Positions 34,382-42,692 of a stretch of 64,000 nt of DNA are shown piece after piece. The position numbers and the translations under genes are program-made. The notes beneath the pieces are model-generated. The model searched no databases. It was not told the origin of the DNA and saw only the letters and a list, made by a program, of their open reading frames with translations. The stretch's first letter is position 1. Every line of letters starts with the position of its first letter. This DNA comes from Acidobacteriota bacterium. Its GTDB lineage: Bacteria; Acidobacteriota; Vicinamibacteria; Vicinamibacterales; UBA2999. The DNA lies in contig CAUJDN010000045.1 in the NCBI GenBank assembly GCA_963169195.1, positions 30,479-94,478 of the forward strand, written 5' to 3'.

Positions 34382-36366
34382 AGCGCGCCTCGCTCGAGGT
34401 GATCGAAGTAGCTGGTCTCGACGTCCAGGTAGTGCGGCTTCAGGTAGCAGTACTGCGCTGGCAGCGGGTTAATGCCGTCGTACGGCAGCACGATCGCTTG
34501 CGCATTCTGGAGCTGCGTGAACACCCGCGGCGAGAAGATGTACTCGTGGTGCGGCGCGTAGCTCTTGCTCGCGCTGATCGACTGCTTGCCGGACGCAGGG
34601 CGCCCGGTCAGGAGCGAGATGTGCGCATCCTTTCCCGACTCGGACACGCTGTAGTGCGCCTTCAACCGGTCGCGCCGGCCGCAGAGCTCCGCGGCGTTCC
34701 TTGCCGTGAACTCGTCGCTGGTCGCGAGGAACACCTTCGTCCGAAAGCATTGCAGGAGCGTTCGCCAGCTCTCGTCGCCTGGAAGCGCCGAGCGGAGCGA
34801 GCTAATGCTCTGGGTGGCCACGATCGGAATCAGCCTGGCCTGACGGGACAGCGCGAACGTGCGCTCGTCACCCGTGGGATCGGTCTCGCCGACGGTGGCG
34901 AATGCGTGGTACTCGTCGCACACGAACATGAGGTCGCGCCACGACCGTCCAGGATTGGCACTGATCTGAGGAATCCGTTGCAGGATCGCGCGCTGGAAAT
35001 CGAGCTTCAGCATCACGCCGAGAATGCGCGCCAGGCCAGGGTTGAGGCCGACCGGGAAGTTCAGGGCCAGCACGCGCCCCTTCTCCAGCAGCGACTCGAG
35101 CGGTGGCAGCGGTCGTGGGTCTCCAGGCTTCGGCTCGTCGATGTACGCGCTCCTGGGCGGACAGAACGCACGGTGCACGGCTGGACTGTCGTCGAACAGC
35201 GACAGGAACACGATGACGCCTTCGACGATGCTCGAGCGAAGGCGTCCATCGAGGCGGCTCCAGCCGTGGTCGTACCAGCGTTCGACGGCATCGAGCTGGT
35301 GCTTGCGCGCCGCCCAGCCGCCACCCTTCGGCTTCCGCACCTCGTAGACGACACCGCGGCGATCCAGAAACGTCTCGAGCGCGGCCTCGTACGGGTGCGC
35401 CATGTGGGCGGGGTCCTCCTGGAACCAGTGGCACCACGGCTTGTGCTCGCAATGCTTTCGATAGTCCGCATTGCCGATGACGATGGCGTCCGGCGGGTTC
35501 TCGAGGAGCGGCTTCAGCCGCCGGATGTCATGGTCCATTTCCGAGTCGTCCAGGATGTAGCGGTACACCTCCGAGAACGTCGTGTAGCCGTCGCAGATGC
35601 GGCGGAGGAGAATCACGAACTTCAGAAGGTCCGTGTACGCCTGTTGCCAGAACGGCTCCTTCGACCGGCCGAACAGGTTGTTCAAGAGCGTGGCCACGGC
35701 GTACGCCACGGCATACGGATCCAGCTCGTTGTGCAGTGGGTTGTAGCAGACGCCGGAATCGAGCCCGACCTCGATGTAGTCGTCGGGTCGGTTCGCGCGC
35801 TCGAGGATGGTGCGAACCTGCCCGCAGAAGTCGCCCTTCACTTCCAGGACCAGGCCGCCGAGCTTGCGCTCTTCGTCCTGTGCTTTCCACCGAAGCAGCT
35901 GCTCGACGTACGGATACATGCAGCCGGACGTCTTCCCCGTGCCGACGGCGCCAAGGACCATGATGCCCGTGTAGAGGCCACGCTGCGGGATCGTGAGCCA
36001 CGTGGGGTTCGGCGCTCGACCGGCGGCAGTGTGGAAGTGCGTTTCCCCAAGGACGAGCGCGAGCTTGGACCGTTGGTCTGGACGAGGAAAGGGTGGCAGT
36101 GGCCTGGACCGCGCGGACGGCGCCCGCGAGTAGACGAGTATCGCGAGCATGGACATCGCGAACGACGCCACCCAGTACGGCGTGGTGAACCAGAGCGTGG
36201 CGTACCCGTAGGCGAGGAGCCGATACGTCCCCGGTGCGTACTCCGAGATCAACCCGAGGAACACATCGTCCCGTGCCATCGGGTACGTCTGCAGCCCCCA
36301 CAGGCCGGTCGCCGCGGCCAACGCGAGGGCCACCGGAGCACGCGCTTGAACGAGCGTGCGGAGCAT
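34378..36366 (-). CDS. traG: Type IV coupling protein (VirD4/TraG)
   Basis: 662 residues. Two N-terminal membrane helices (about 13-80) precede a cytoplasmic ATPase with Walker A GAVGTGKTSGCMYPY and Walker B (DLMFVCDEYHAFA). The SRQARLIPIVATQSISSLRS segment is typical of the family. It links the relaxosome to the secretion channel. ATG 36366 follows GGAG. It forms a transcript with trbB and the lipoprotein, and the small DNA-binding protein gene lies 12 bp upstream. Confidence 0.95.
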   Translation of the reverse strand: MLRTLVQARAPVALALAAATGLWGLQTYPMARDDVFLGLISEYAPGTYRLLAYGYATLWFTTPYWVASFAMSMLAILVYSRAPSARSRPLPPFPRPDQRSKLALVLGETHFHTAAGRAPNPTWLTIPQRGLYTGIMVLGAVGTGKTSGCMYPYVEQLLRWKAQDEERKLGGLVLEVKGDFCGQVRTILERANRPDDYIEVGLDSGVCYNPLHNELDPYAVAYAVATLLNNLFGRSKEPFWQQAYTDLLKFVILLRRICDGYTTFSEVYRYILDDSEMDHDIRRLKPLLENPPDAIVIGNADYRKHCEHKPWCHWFQEDPAHMAHPYEAALETFLDRRGVVYEVRKPKGGGWAARKHQLDAVERWYDHGWSRLDGRLRSSIVEGVIVFLSLFDDSPAVHRAFCPPRSAYIDEPKPGDPRPLPPLESLLEKGRVLALNFPVGLNPGLARILGVMLKLDFQRAILQRIPQISANPGRSWRDLMFVCDEYHAFATVGETDPTGDERTFALSRQARLIPIVATQSISSLRSALPGDESWRTLLQCFRTKVFLATSDEFTARNAAELCGRRDRLKAHYSVSESGKDAHISLLTGRPASGKQSISASKSYAPHHEYIFSPRVFTQLQNAQAIVLPYDGINPLPAQYCYLKPHYLDVETSYFDHLERGAL

Positions 36367-36378
36367 GGCGACTGGCTC

Positions 36379-36690
36379 CTACCGCGTGGCTGCCGCCGCG
36401 ATCGGCTCTCCGGAGTGGTGCGAAACGTGTTGGGGCGGTCGGCGGCTACTGCCGCCGCGGCGCCCGTTGGACCTGGTTCTCGGCACGAACGAGTCCTGGT
36501 GTTCGCCGCGCCACTGGACGAACTCCTTGTCCCGCGCGAGCACGGTGTCGATCAACTGATTGAGCACGTACTCGGGCGACTCGCCCAGGAAGTGGGCGTA
36601 CGCATACAGGGTCTCGTTGTTCTCGCGGTCGAGTCTGGTGCGGTGCTTGACGAGCTGCTTGCCGCGCGTGCGCGGCTTGATCAATGGCAT
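36379..36690 (-). CDS. Small ribbon-helix-helix-like accessory protein
   Basis: 103 residues, ATG 36690 after a strong GGGAGGG. RTRLDRENNETLYAYAHFLG followed by ESPEYVLNQLIDTVLARD reads as a strand-helix-helix of the CopG/MetJ class, then a basic Arg/Ser-rich tail (RTRSNGRRGGSSRR). Small RHH proteins often bind oriT to help the relaxosome or autoregulate transfer genes. Its place directly before the coupling protein and after a noncoding block with inverted repeats supports that. Confidence 0.6.
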   Translation of the reverse strand: MPLIKPRTRGKQLVKHRTRLDRENNETLYAYAHFLGESPEYVLNQLIDTVLARDKEFVQWRGEHQDSFVPRTRSNGRRGGSSRRPPQHVSHHSGEPIAAAATR

Positions 36691-37143
36691 AGTGCCCTCC
36701 CGTTCTGGAAGCGAACTGGTGAAGCGGCGTCCAGCTCGAGGCGCGGCGCGCGACGAGTGGGCATCCAACCAACAGGCCGGGCACGGTGCCGGATCTGCGA
36801 CGCGTGCTGACGACCAGACTGTCCGGACAGCCGGAACCGGCTGCCGGGGCGTGGGCGCCCCCCCGCGCACGGCGCGGGACCGGGAACGGGGGCACCCGCG
36901 GGGGGTCGCTCACGCCCCGTTTCCCTTCCATCCACCGTCTGCCCCCTGACCCGGCGTCGCGCGCGGCACAACACGCCGCGCGGCGTTGAAGCCGTCAACG
37001 TGCTGCGAGCGAACGACTTCGAAACGGCAATCATGCGCGGCACTCCCCGGCTCGGGAGCTTTCCGATCTCCCGAACTTGGTTGCCCAGGGGGACAAACGC
37101 TCCACCCCCCTTTGTCCCCCCTCGCCACCTCTCGATCGGTTCC
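36691..37143. other. Noncoding block with inverted repeats: possible oriT
   Basis: No gene is supported. Three inverted repeats are seen: CAGCCGG-AA-CCGGCTG (36828-36843), TCGGGAG/CTCCCGA (37052-37074) and a perfect 10-bp GGGGGACAAA/TTTGTCCCCC (37088-37120). The last lies just past the stop at 37144 and could also be a terminator. The position between transfer-accessory genes and the RHH/coupling-protein genes fits an origin of transfer. Confidence 0.4.
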
Positions 37144-38136
37144 TCATGCCGAGCCAACCAGGGAGCCGAGCTGCTGATACTTGCGGGACAGAATCTCGGT
37201 CTCGACGCGTCCCGAACGCCGGCTCAACGCGTCGTTCAACACGCGAGAAACCGTCGCGTGTACGAACGCGTCGCCGCCTTTCTTCCACTGCCGGTAGAGC
37301 GCGCGAAAGCGATACCCGTTGAACTGCCGGGCGGCGCGGCGATAGCGGGCCGCGTCCTCTTCAACGGCACCTCGCTCAACCCGCAGCCGCTGCCGGAAGT
37401 ACCAGCCGAGCTCCTCCACATCTCTCAGGCGCAACGGCATGCCGAGCTCCTCCCGCGCGGCGGTGTCGAACACGGGCGCGGACTCGTCCAGATGCCGCGG
37501 CACGAGGAGGCGCAGTTCCCACTGCGCGAGCGCCCTGAACAGCTCCGCGTGCCTGTGCAGGAAGGCCCGAAAGTCCACGGGCACGTCACGGGTAACCAGG
37601 TAGAGGAAGAGGTGTGAGCGCTCGTCCGGCGTGATGCCGATGGGCAGCTTGTCCGGGAAGTACCGAACGGTCTGGTCGGGCGGAGCGCCGAACCTGAGAA
37701 GCGGCATCTCGTCCGCACGCAACCGCGTCCGGCGACCGAAGTACGCGACCTTCTCGCGCTCGGTACCAAGCCACCGGAAGTTCGGCCGAGCCAACACGGC
37801 GTCCAGCAGCATCAAGCGCTCGATCGCACGGCCCAAGGTGATCGGCTTTCGATTGCGGTTGTGCGGTTCATCGATGGCGGCGTAAAGGGCTCGGCCGTGC
37901 ACGTGGAAGATCCGGGCTCGACCATCAGCGGCGGTGTAGCGGGTGGCCACACGACGGGTAACCAGGGAAGAGAAGAAGTCGACGACCTTCTGGCCGTGCC
38001 GGATACGAGCGTAGGCGCAGTACTGGCGTCGGACGCACACGCCCGAGTGCACCATCACCAGAACCAGGAACCCAGCCTGTCGCGGTGTCAGCTTCGCGTG
38101 CCTGGCCAGCGCGGCGACGCGTTCTTCGTGGGTCAC
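37144..38136 (-). CDS. Winged-helix, replication-relaxation-type accessory protein
   Basis: 330 residues from a GTG at 38136 with SD GAGGAGC; the GTGA overlaps the upstream stop. Residues 1-90 form a helix-rich DNA-binding region (HAKLTPRQAGFLVLVMVHSG, CAYARIRHGQKVVDFFSSLV). The remainder (AIERLMLLDAVLARPNFRWL, EREKVAYFGRR) is basic and unfamiliar. It is co-translated with a second wHTH protein. No HxH relaxase motif is visible. It could be an oriT-binding or replication factor. Confidence 0.55.
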   Translation of the reverse strand: MTHEERVAALARHAKLTPRQAGFLVLVMVHSGVCVRRQYCAYARIRHGQKVVDFFSSLVTRRVATRYTAADGRARIFHVHGRALYAAIDEPHNRNRKPITLGRAIERLMLLDAVLARPNFRWLGTEREKVAYFGRRTRLRADEMPLLRFGAPPDQTVRYFPDKLPIGITPDERSHLFLYLVTRDVPVDFRAFLHRHAELFRALAQWELRLLVPRHLDESAPVFDTAAREELGMPLRLRDVEELGWYFRQRLRVERGAVEEDAARYRRAARQFNGYRFRALYRQWKKGGDAFVHATVSRVLNDALSRRSGRVETEILSRKYQQLGSLVGSA

Positions 38137-39071
38137 GGCAGCAGCTCCTCGGCCGCACGCGGATCCACGCCCCGTCCGCTTCGCCCGGAGCCGGAGACGC
38201 CACCCACCCGCGCTCCGACCGCCCGGTACTGCGAGAACCCGGAAGCGGCCTTCGCGGCGGCGTGGGCGCCGCGGTAGTGCGGGGTGACGATCTCGATGTC
38301 CTCGAACCCGGGCCGGCCGTCGCGATCGACGTACTCGATGCGAGCGTCTGGCAGCTCGACGTGGCCGTCCTGATACGGGAGCTCGTGCTCGCGGGCCCAC
38401 CGGGCAATCGCCTCCTGGTCGCGCTCGGGCTCTCCTCGGCTCTCGCGGCGCCCACGATTGCCTCGCTGGAGAAAGCGCTGGTACTCGGACTTCAACTCCT
38501 CCTCGAGCACGACCCGGCGGACGCGCGCGCCACGAGCCTCCAGCTTCTCGACGGCCCGTTCATAGGCGGCGTGAACCCTGGCATCGTGCGCCAGCTCGCG
38601 GGGCTTGCTGATGCCGGCGTAGAACCGCTGCTGCGAGTCGCGGCCCGACGGCAGTCTTCGTGCTTCGAGCAGGTCCCGCCCCCGCTCCGTCAGAGTGACC
38701 AGGGTCGTACGCGTCCTGCCCACGACGTACGGCGCCGTCTTCACGAGCCCGTGCTCCCGAAGCCGCTCCAGGTCACGAGCAGGCCGGGTCGGAGTACGCG
38801 GATTCGACGCTCGCAGTTCGTTGGCTGGCACCACGCGAAACGCCCCCACCTTCGTCATGACGCGGACATCGTTCCCAGACAGCTCGTAGTCGCGCCCGCG
38901 CACGCGAACCTTTTCCCGCTGCGGTCCTCTCGGCAGATCCAGGCCGCGTGATAGCGCGTCGCGCCCTTCGCCAGACGCCTCGGGAAACTGCGCCTGGGCA
39001 CCTCCGCTCCGACCGCGGCCGTCCTCCGGCCGCTCTCGCCCGTCCTCGCGGGCGTCAACGTCTCGCCACAT
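38133..39071 (-). CDS. Winged-helix protein with nuclease-like C-terminus (replication-relaxation-like)
   Basis: 312 residues, ATG 39071 with AGGAGGG 6 nt upstream. After an acidic, low-complexity start, residues about 60-135 form a winged helix (RDLERLREHGLVKTAPYVVG). From about 160 the pattern HDARVHAAYERAVEKLEARG then PDARIEYVDRDGRPGFEDIE and AAAKAASGFSQYRAVG resembles replication-relaxation (PF13814-like) proteins, where an acidic PDA...E...T core precedes a K-x-x-x-Y helix. It sits where a relaxase gene would be expected. Confidence 0.55.
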   Translation of the reverse strand: MWRDVDAREDGRERPEDGRGRSGGAQAQFPEASGEGRDALSRGLDLPRGPQREKVRVRGRDYELSGNDVRVMTKVGAFRVVPANELRASNPRTPTRPARDLERLREHGLVKTAPYVVGRTRTTLVTLTERGRDLLEARRLPSGRDSQQRFYAGISKPRELAHDARVHAAYERAVEKLEARGARVRRVVLEEELKSEYQRFLQRGNRGRRESRGEPERDQEAIARWAREHELPYQDGHVELPDARIEYVDRDGRPGFEDIEIVTPHYRGAHAAAKAASGFSQYRAVGARVGGVSGSGRSGRGVDPRAAEELLP

Positions 39072-39081
39072 CCGAACCCTC

Positions 39082-39369
39082 CTACGACTTCAAGTACGAC
39101 CGCAGGTCTTCGATCACGGCATCGTCGGTCGCAAGCTGGCGGTCGATGTGCAGCAGCTTGCGGCCGGTGTCGCGCAGGAAGAACCAGCGAGCCACGCTGT
39201 AGAAGGTCGCAGTCAGGTTCAGGAAGAGAAGCAGAGCGGCCCCGCCGATCAGGGCCGCGTGTTCACGAAACAGGATGGTCTTGTAGGGCGCCAGGAAGCG
39301 CAGCTCGCCGGCAATCCAGCCGACCAGCAGGAACACGGTGAGCGCCGACAGGAACGCGGCGTTGGCCAT
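39082..39369 (-). CDS. Small inner-membrane protein of the conjugation cluster
   Basis: 95 residues with two hydrophobic helices (ALTVFLLVGWIAGELRFL and ALIGGAALLLFLNLTATFYS) and a cytoplasmic tail (LLHIDRQLATDDAVIEDLRS). ATG 39369 overlaps the trbF stop (TGATG). No family is recognised; it may be an accessory channel or exclusion protein. Confidence 0.7.
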   Translation of the reverse strand: MANAAFLSALTVFLLVGWIAGELRFLAPYKTILFREHAALIGGAALLLFLNLTATFYSVARWFFLRDTGRKLLHIDRQLATDDAVIEDLRSYLKS

Positions 39370-40076
39370 CAACGCCGGCCCTCCTCGAACGCCTGATCCA
39401 CGCGGAAATATCCGATCTGCAGCCCGAGCGGATTGACCCGGACGAACTCGTTCGGCACGTGGTCGCGAAGAACGAAGTCCACCTGAGCCACGTACGTCTC
39501 GCGCTGGCGCTCCGTGCGCGTCCCAGGCGAGTAGAAGATCTTCTGGAACGTCACGGACGCCTTGTACGGCGGCTTGGCCAGTTCGCTCAGGCTCACGTTC
39601 TGCACCTGCACGTCCACCTCGTCCGAGGACGGGTTGGTCAGGAATTGCTCGATGGTTCGGCTCTGGTCGTTCTGGGCAATCGTGGCGTCGGCTAGGGCGG
39701 GGTCCAGGAAGAACAGCGAGTCCGGGTATTCGCGCTGGACGGTGGAGCGGACCCGGCTGAAGTGCTTCACGACGAACTGCGTGAGGAAGTAGCGCAGCTC
39801 GGGAGGCTGCGGCTGGTAAGCCGTCGCGTCGTACTGCACCGCCTCGGCCCTTCCCACGTCATCGATTCGGATGACCAGCGGCCTGACGTCCGCGAACCGG
39901 GACGCCGTGTGGAAGTTCAGCCCGACGAGTCCAAGAGCAACCAGGGAGACAAGGGAAAGCGCGATCTTCAGATACGTATTCATCACCAGCGCCGAGCCGT
40001 ACAGCTCCACGAACTGGCGCTTCGCACTCTCCATCGTCTTCACGCCGGAATCGGTTGCCGTAGCGACCACAAACAT
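39369..40076 (-). CDS. trbF: TrbF / VirB8 family channel protein
   Basis: 235 residues. One N-terminal membrane helix (LKIALSLVSLVALGLVGLNF) precedes a periplasmic NTF2-like domain (RYFLTQFVVKHFSRVRSTVQ, SVTFQKIF, QVDFVLRD, VNPLGLQI), the VirB8 pattern. It nucleates the inner-membrane complex. The ATG at 40076 is very close to AGGAGG; ATG 40034 is an alternative. It lies between two small membrane proteins. Confidence 0.88.
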   Translation of the reverse strand: MFVVATATDSGVKTMESAKRQFVELYGSALVMNTYLKIALSLVSLVALGLVGLNFHTASRFADVRPLVIRIDDVGRAEAVQYDATAYQPQPPELRYFLTQFVVKHFSRVRSTVQREYPDSLFFLDPALADATIAQNDQSRTIEQFLTNPSSDEVDVQVQNVSLSELAKPPYKASVTFQKIFYSPGTRTERQRETYVAQVDFVLRDHVPNEFVRVNPLGLQIGYFRVDQAFEEGRR

Positions 40077-40082
40077 GCCTCC

Positions 40083-40247
40083 TCAGCCGACCACGTACAC
40101 CTTGAACAGGTTCCAGGCGATCCACCCGAGACCAATGAGGAATCCAAGCAGCAGCGCCACCCCGAATGCCTTCCAGTAGAAGGGGGGCAGCTCCGACCAC
40201 GTGACGTGGTCGGGCTCGCGGTGGTCCCTCGGGAAGCGCCTCGACAT
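40083..40247 (-). CDS. 54-residue membrane protein between trbL and trbF
   Basis: A short ORF starting ATG 40247 after GAGGGAG. The peptide starts MSRRFPRDHREPD, then WSELPPFYWKAFGV, a single hydrophobic helix (ALLLGFLIGLGWIAW) and NLFKVYVVG. It fills the gap exactly: 10 bp after trbL and 6 bp before trbF. It is likely a small transfer-channel component of the kind often missed by annotation. Confidence 0.75.
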   Translation of the reverse strand: MSRRFPRDHREPDHVTWSELPPFYWKAFGVALLLGFLIGLGWIAWNLFKVYVVG

Positions 40248-40257
40248 GGCTCCCTCC

Positions 40258-41088
40258 TCAGCGCCTCATGAATCGGGTCAGGCCCGGGAACGTGGCCTGG
40301 CCACCCTGGCCGGAGAAGATGGATGTCGTCAGCGACGGCACGAGCAGGATGCCCGTGCAGAACGTGACGATCACGGCCACGGCCTGAAGCGCGTAGACCC
40401 CATATTCTGCCTCCGTGATCGCCGGTGGCAGGGTGGTCACGTACCGGAAGATGAACCGCTCGAACACCATCAGGAACGCGATGGCCACGACCGGGATGAA
40501 CGAGTACTGGATGAACGCCTTGAACCAGCTCCAGAACAGCCAGTCGAGCTTCGGCACGATGAAGAACGGCACGAACAGCGGCCCCACGAGTGCGCAGACG
40601 GCGCTGGCGATGAGACCGAATGCGATGACGGCCATGGACACGGCCTTCGCGCACGCAATGAGAATCAGCACCATCCAGTAGATGAGGTTGGCCAGGATGG
40701 CCCAGGCGCTCGGCTGGACGAAGTGGTCGGCCAAGTCGTCCAGGTGCTCATAGATGTTGTCGAAGGCCCTGGCCTCGAGAATCGACTGCAGGTAGAACGT
40801 CTGGTCCGTGATCAGGTTGCTGAATGACACGCCGAACCCGGGGATGGGCGACTCGTAGAACGCGATCATCGCGTAGCCGAACGACACGAACAGCAGCAGC
40901 TTCGCGAACTCGAACATCGACTCGCCGATGCCATCTCGCGAGAACATCAAGTGGATGCCGTGCCAGGCGATCAGCACCGTCGCAAGGGAGATGAACAGCC
41001 GGAACCCAAGCCTGAGGAACTCGGGCTCGTGAGTCGTCAGCAGCCCCGAAATGGCCTGCTGGATCGTCGGCAGAAGGTTGAGCTGCAC
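40258..41088 (-). CDS. trbL: TrbL / VirB6 polytopic channel protein
   Basis: 276 residues from GTG 41088 (GAGGTGAC upstream). At least five hydrophobic segments are seen: LFISLATVLIAWHGI, LLLFVSFGYAMIAF, LIYWMVLILIACAKAVS, LIASAVCALVGPLF and ALQAVAVIVTFCTGILLVPS. A YSFIPVVAIAF core is typical of TrbL/VirB6. It forms the inner-membrane pore. It follows the trbJ pair by 10 bp. Confidence 0.9.
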   Translation of the reverse strand: MQLNLLPTIQQAISGLLTTHEPEFLRLGFRLFISLATVLIAWHGIHLMFSRDGIGESMFEFAKLLLFVSFGYAMIAFYESPIPGFGVSFSNLITDQTFYLQSILEARAFDNIYEHLDDLADHFVQPSAWAILANLIYWMVLILIACAKAVSMAVIAFGLIASAVCALVGPLFVPFFIVPKLDWLFWSWFKAFIQYSFIPVVAIAFLMVFERFIFRYVTTLPPAITEAEYGVYALQAVAVIVTFCTGILLVPSLTTSIFSGQGGQATFPGLTRFMRR

Positions 41089-41097
41089 GTCGTCACC

Positions 41098-41898
41098 TCA
41101 GGGCTGCCGCCATGTGCTGAGCGCGTGGCCCGAACCCGCCACGAATGCCCGGTCGGCGGCCGGGCCATCGCGCCACCGCGTGAGCTGCATGTTCAAGGCA
41201 CTGGCCTCGGCATCCCGCGCCAGCTTCCCGTCCAGCAGGAGCTGCTCCAGGACACTCGTCATGAGCTGAATGCGCTCCTGACGCTGGCGCGCGCCGATGA
41301 GACCCGCGCCACTGATCTTGTCGAGCACGGCCGTCGCGCTCTGCTCGAGAGACGGATCTGTCACGTCGCGCTGCAGCCCGTCGATCGCCTGCAGCTCGCT
41401 CCGGCGGCCGTCCACACGGGACTGCCCGGACGCGTGGATTCCGGCCATGGAAGCCGCATCGGCCAGGTCGACGTTGGCCAGGCGAGAAGCCAGGAGTCGG
41501 CGCGCGCTCGGCGGCAGACTCGCCAGCCTGGGCGACCGCTCGATGGCGGCCACGAGGCGGCTGTATGCGGCGCCGGCCGGATCCCCGAAGGTCAACGCGT
41601 CCAAGTAGCCGGATGCAAAGAGGAAGTCGGAGCTGCCGTGCGTTCGCCATCGGGGCACATCGTCCAGGCGGTACTTGCTCAGGTTGGTGAGGTCGCTGAG
41701 CCGCCGCGCCATCTGGATCAGCTTGTCGTGCTCCTGGACCTGAAGCCGGTACAGCAGCTCCTTCAACGCGGCCGTCGTCCGATTCCTGGCGGTGGTGGCC
41801 GCGTCGATCACCGCGAGCTGGGCGAATGCCGGCGTCGCCGCCGCCGACAACAGTGCGAAGGTCAGAACTGCGATTCGAAGGGTAGACATCGTGCGCAT
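41098..41898 (-). CDS. trbJ: TrbJ / VirB5-like protein, copy 2
   Basis: 266 residues with a signal peptide (IAVLTFALLSAAATPAFAQ). It is helical, with KELLYRLQVQEHDKLIQMAR and a C-terminus SALNMQLTRWRDG...STWRQP. It is a clear paralogue of the gene immediately upstream, which ends SLNMQMVTWRDG...RTWRQP. VirB5/TrbJ proteins are secreted minor pilus or tip proteins. ATG 41898 follows AGGGGTAA; an ATG at 41889 is also possible. Confidence 0.85.
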   Translation of the reverse strand: MRTMSTLRIAVLTFALLSAAATPAFAQLAVIDAATTARNRTTAALKELLYRLQVQEHDKLIQMARRLSDLTNLSKYRLDDVPRWRTHGSSDFLFASGYLDALTFGDPAGAAYSRLVAAIERSPRLASLPPSARRLLASRLANVDLADAASMAGIHASGQSRVDGRRSELQAIDGLQRDVTDPSLEQSATAVLDKISGAGLIGARQRQERIQLMTSVLEQLLLDGKLARDAEASALNMQLTRWRDGPAADRAFVAGSGHALSTWRQP

Positions 41899-41909
41899 GG
41901 CCGTTACCC

Positions 41910-42680
41910 CTACGGTTGACGCCAGGTTCGGAGTGCGTCTCCGGTGCCCGCCCTGAACGCACGGTTCACCGCGTCGCCGTCGCGCCAGGTGACCATCTGC
42001 ATGTTCAGGCTGGCGGCCTCCGTGTCGCGCAGACGCTTGCTTCTGGCCAGGAGCTGTTCGAGCGCGTGCGACAGGAGCTGGTTGGTGGCCATGTCCTGCC
42101 GCCGACCGAGCAGTTCGCCGACCGCGATCTTGTCGAGGATGGTGGTGAGCTCGTGATACGAGGACGCGGGGTTGAGCACGTCCTGCTCGAGCGCGCGGAC
42201 GGCCCGTTCCAGTTCGTCGTGGTAGCCACGCGTGGCCCCGACCTGATGGCCGCCCATCATGGCTACGGAGTCGGCGATTTCGACGTTCCCGTACTGCCGC
42301 TCGAACGCGCGCCGGGCAGCGCCGGACAGCCGGCTGGCCGAGTCGGGACGCAGCAGCGGCAGGGCCGTGGCCAGATAGCCGGCGCCGGTCGGGTCTCCGA
42401 GATTCAGGCCAGCGATCCAGGGACCGGCAAACGACCATCGGCCGACGTCGTGGCGCGCCTGCGCGAAGGGAGGCGTGCGGAACTGGTCCATCCGGCCCAG
42501 GCGCTGAGCCATCCGCATGATGGTGAGGTATTGCGCCCGGAGTTCCTCGAGATGGCGTTGGGTCCGCTGCACGATCAGAATGGTCTGCGCCAGATTGGCA
42601 TTGTCGATGACCGGGACCTGGGCGCCAGCGGGTGCGGCGACGAGAACGACGAGAACGAGTGCGGCAACGATGCGGGCCAT
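41910..42680 (-). CDS. trbJ: TrbJ / VirB5-like protein, copy 1
   Basis: 256 residues. A signal peptide (ALVLVVLVAAPAGAQ) is followed by QRTQRHLEELRAQYLTIMRM, a long coiled region and a C-terminus shared with its downstream paralogue. Two successive copies with divergent middles suggest a heteromeric pilus tip or diversified adhesion. It lies 12 bp after trbI. Confidence 0.85.
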   Translation of the reverse strand: MARIVAALVLVVLVAAPAGAQVPVIDNANLAQTILIVQRTQRHLEELRAQYLTIMRMAQRLGRMDQFRTPPFAQARHDVGRWSFAGPWIAGLNLGDPTGAGYLATALPLLRPDSASRLSGAARRAFERQYGNVEIADSVAMMGGHQVGATRGYHDELERAVRALEQDVLNPASSYHELTTILDKIAVGELLGRRQDMATNQLLSHALEQLLARSKRLRDTEAASLNMQMVTWRDGDAVNRAFRAGTGDALRTWRQP

Positions 42681-42692
42681 GGCTGTCTCCCC

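Noticed and set aside
34399..36810. Plus-strand open frame of about 800 codons
   Set aside because: Antisense to the coupling protein, whose Walker A and B motifs are clear on the other strand.
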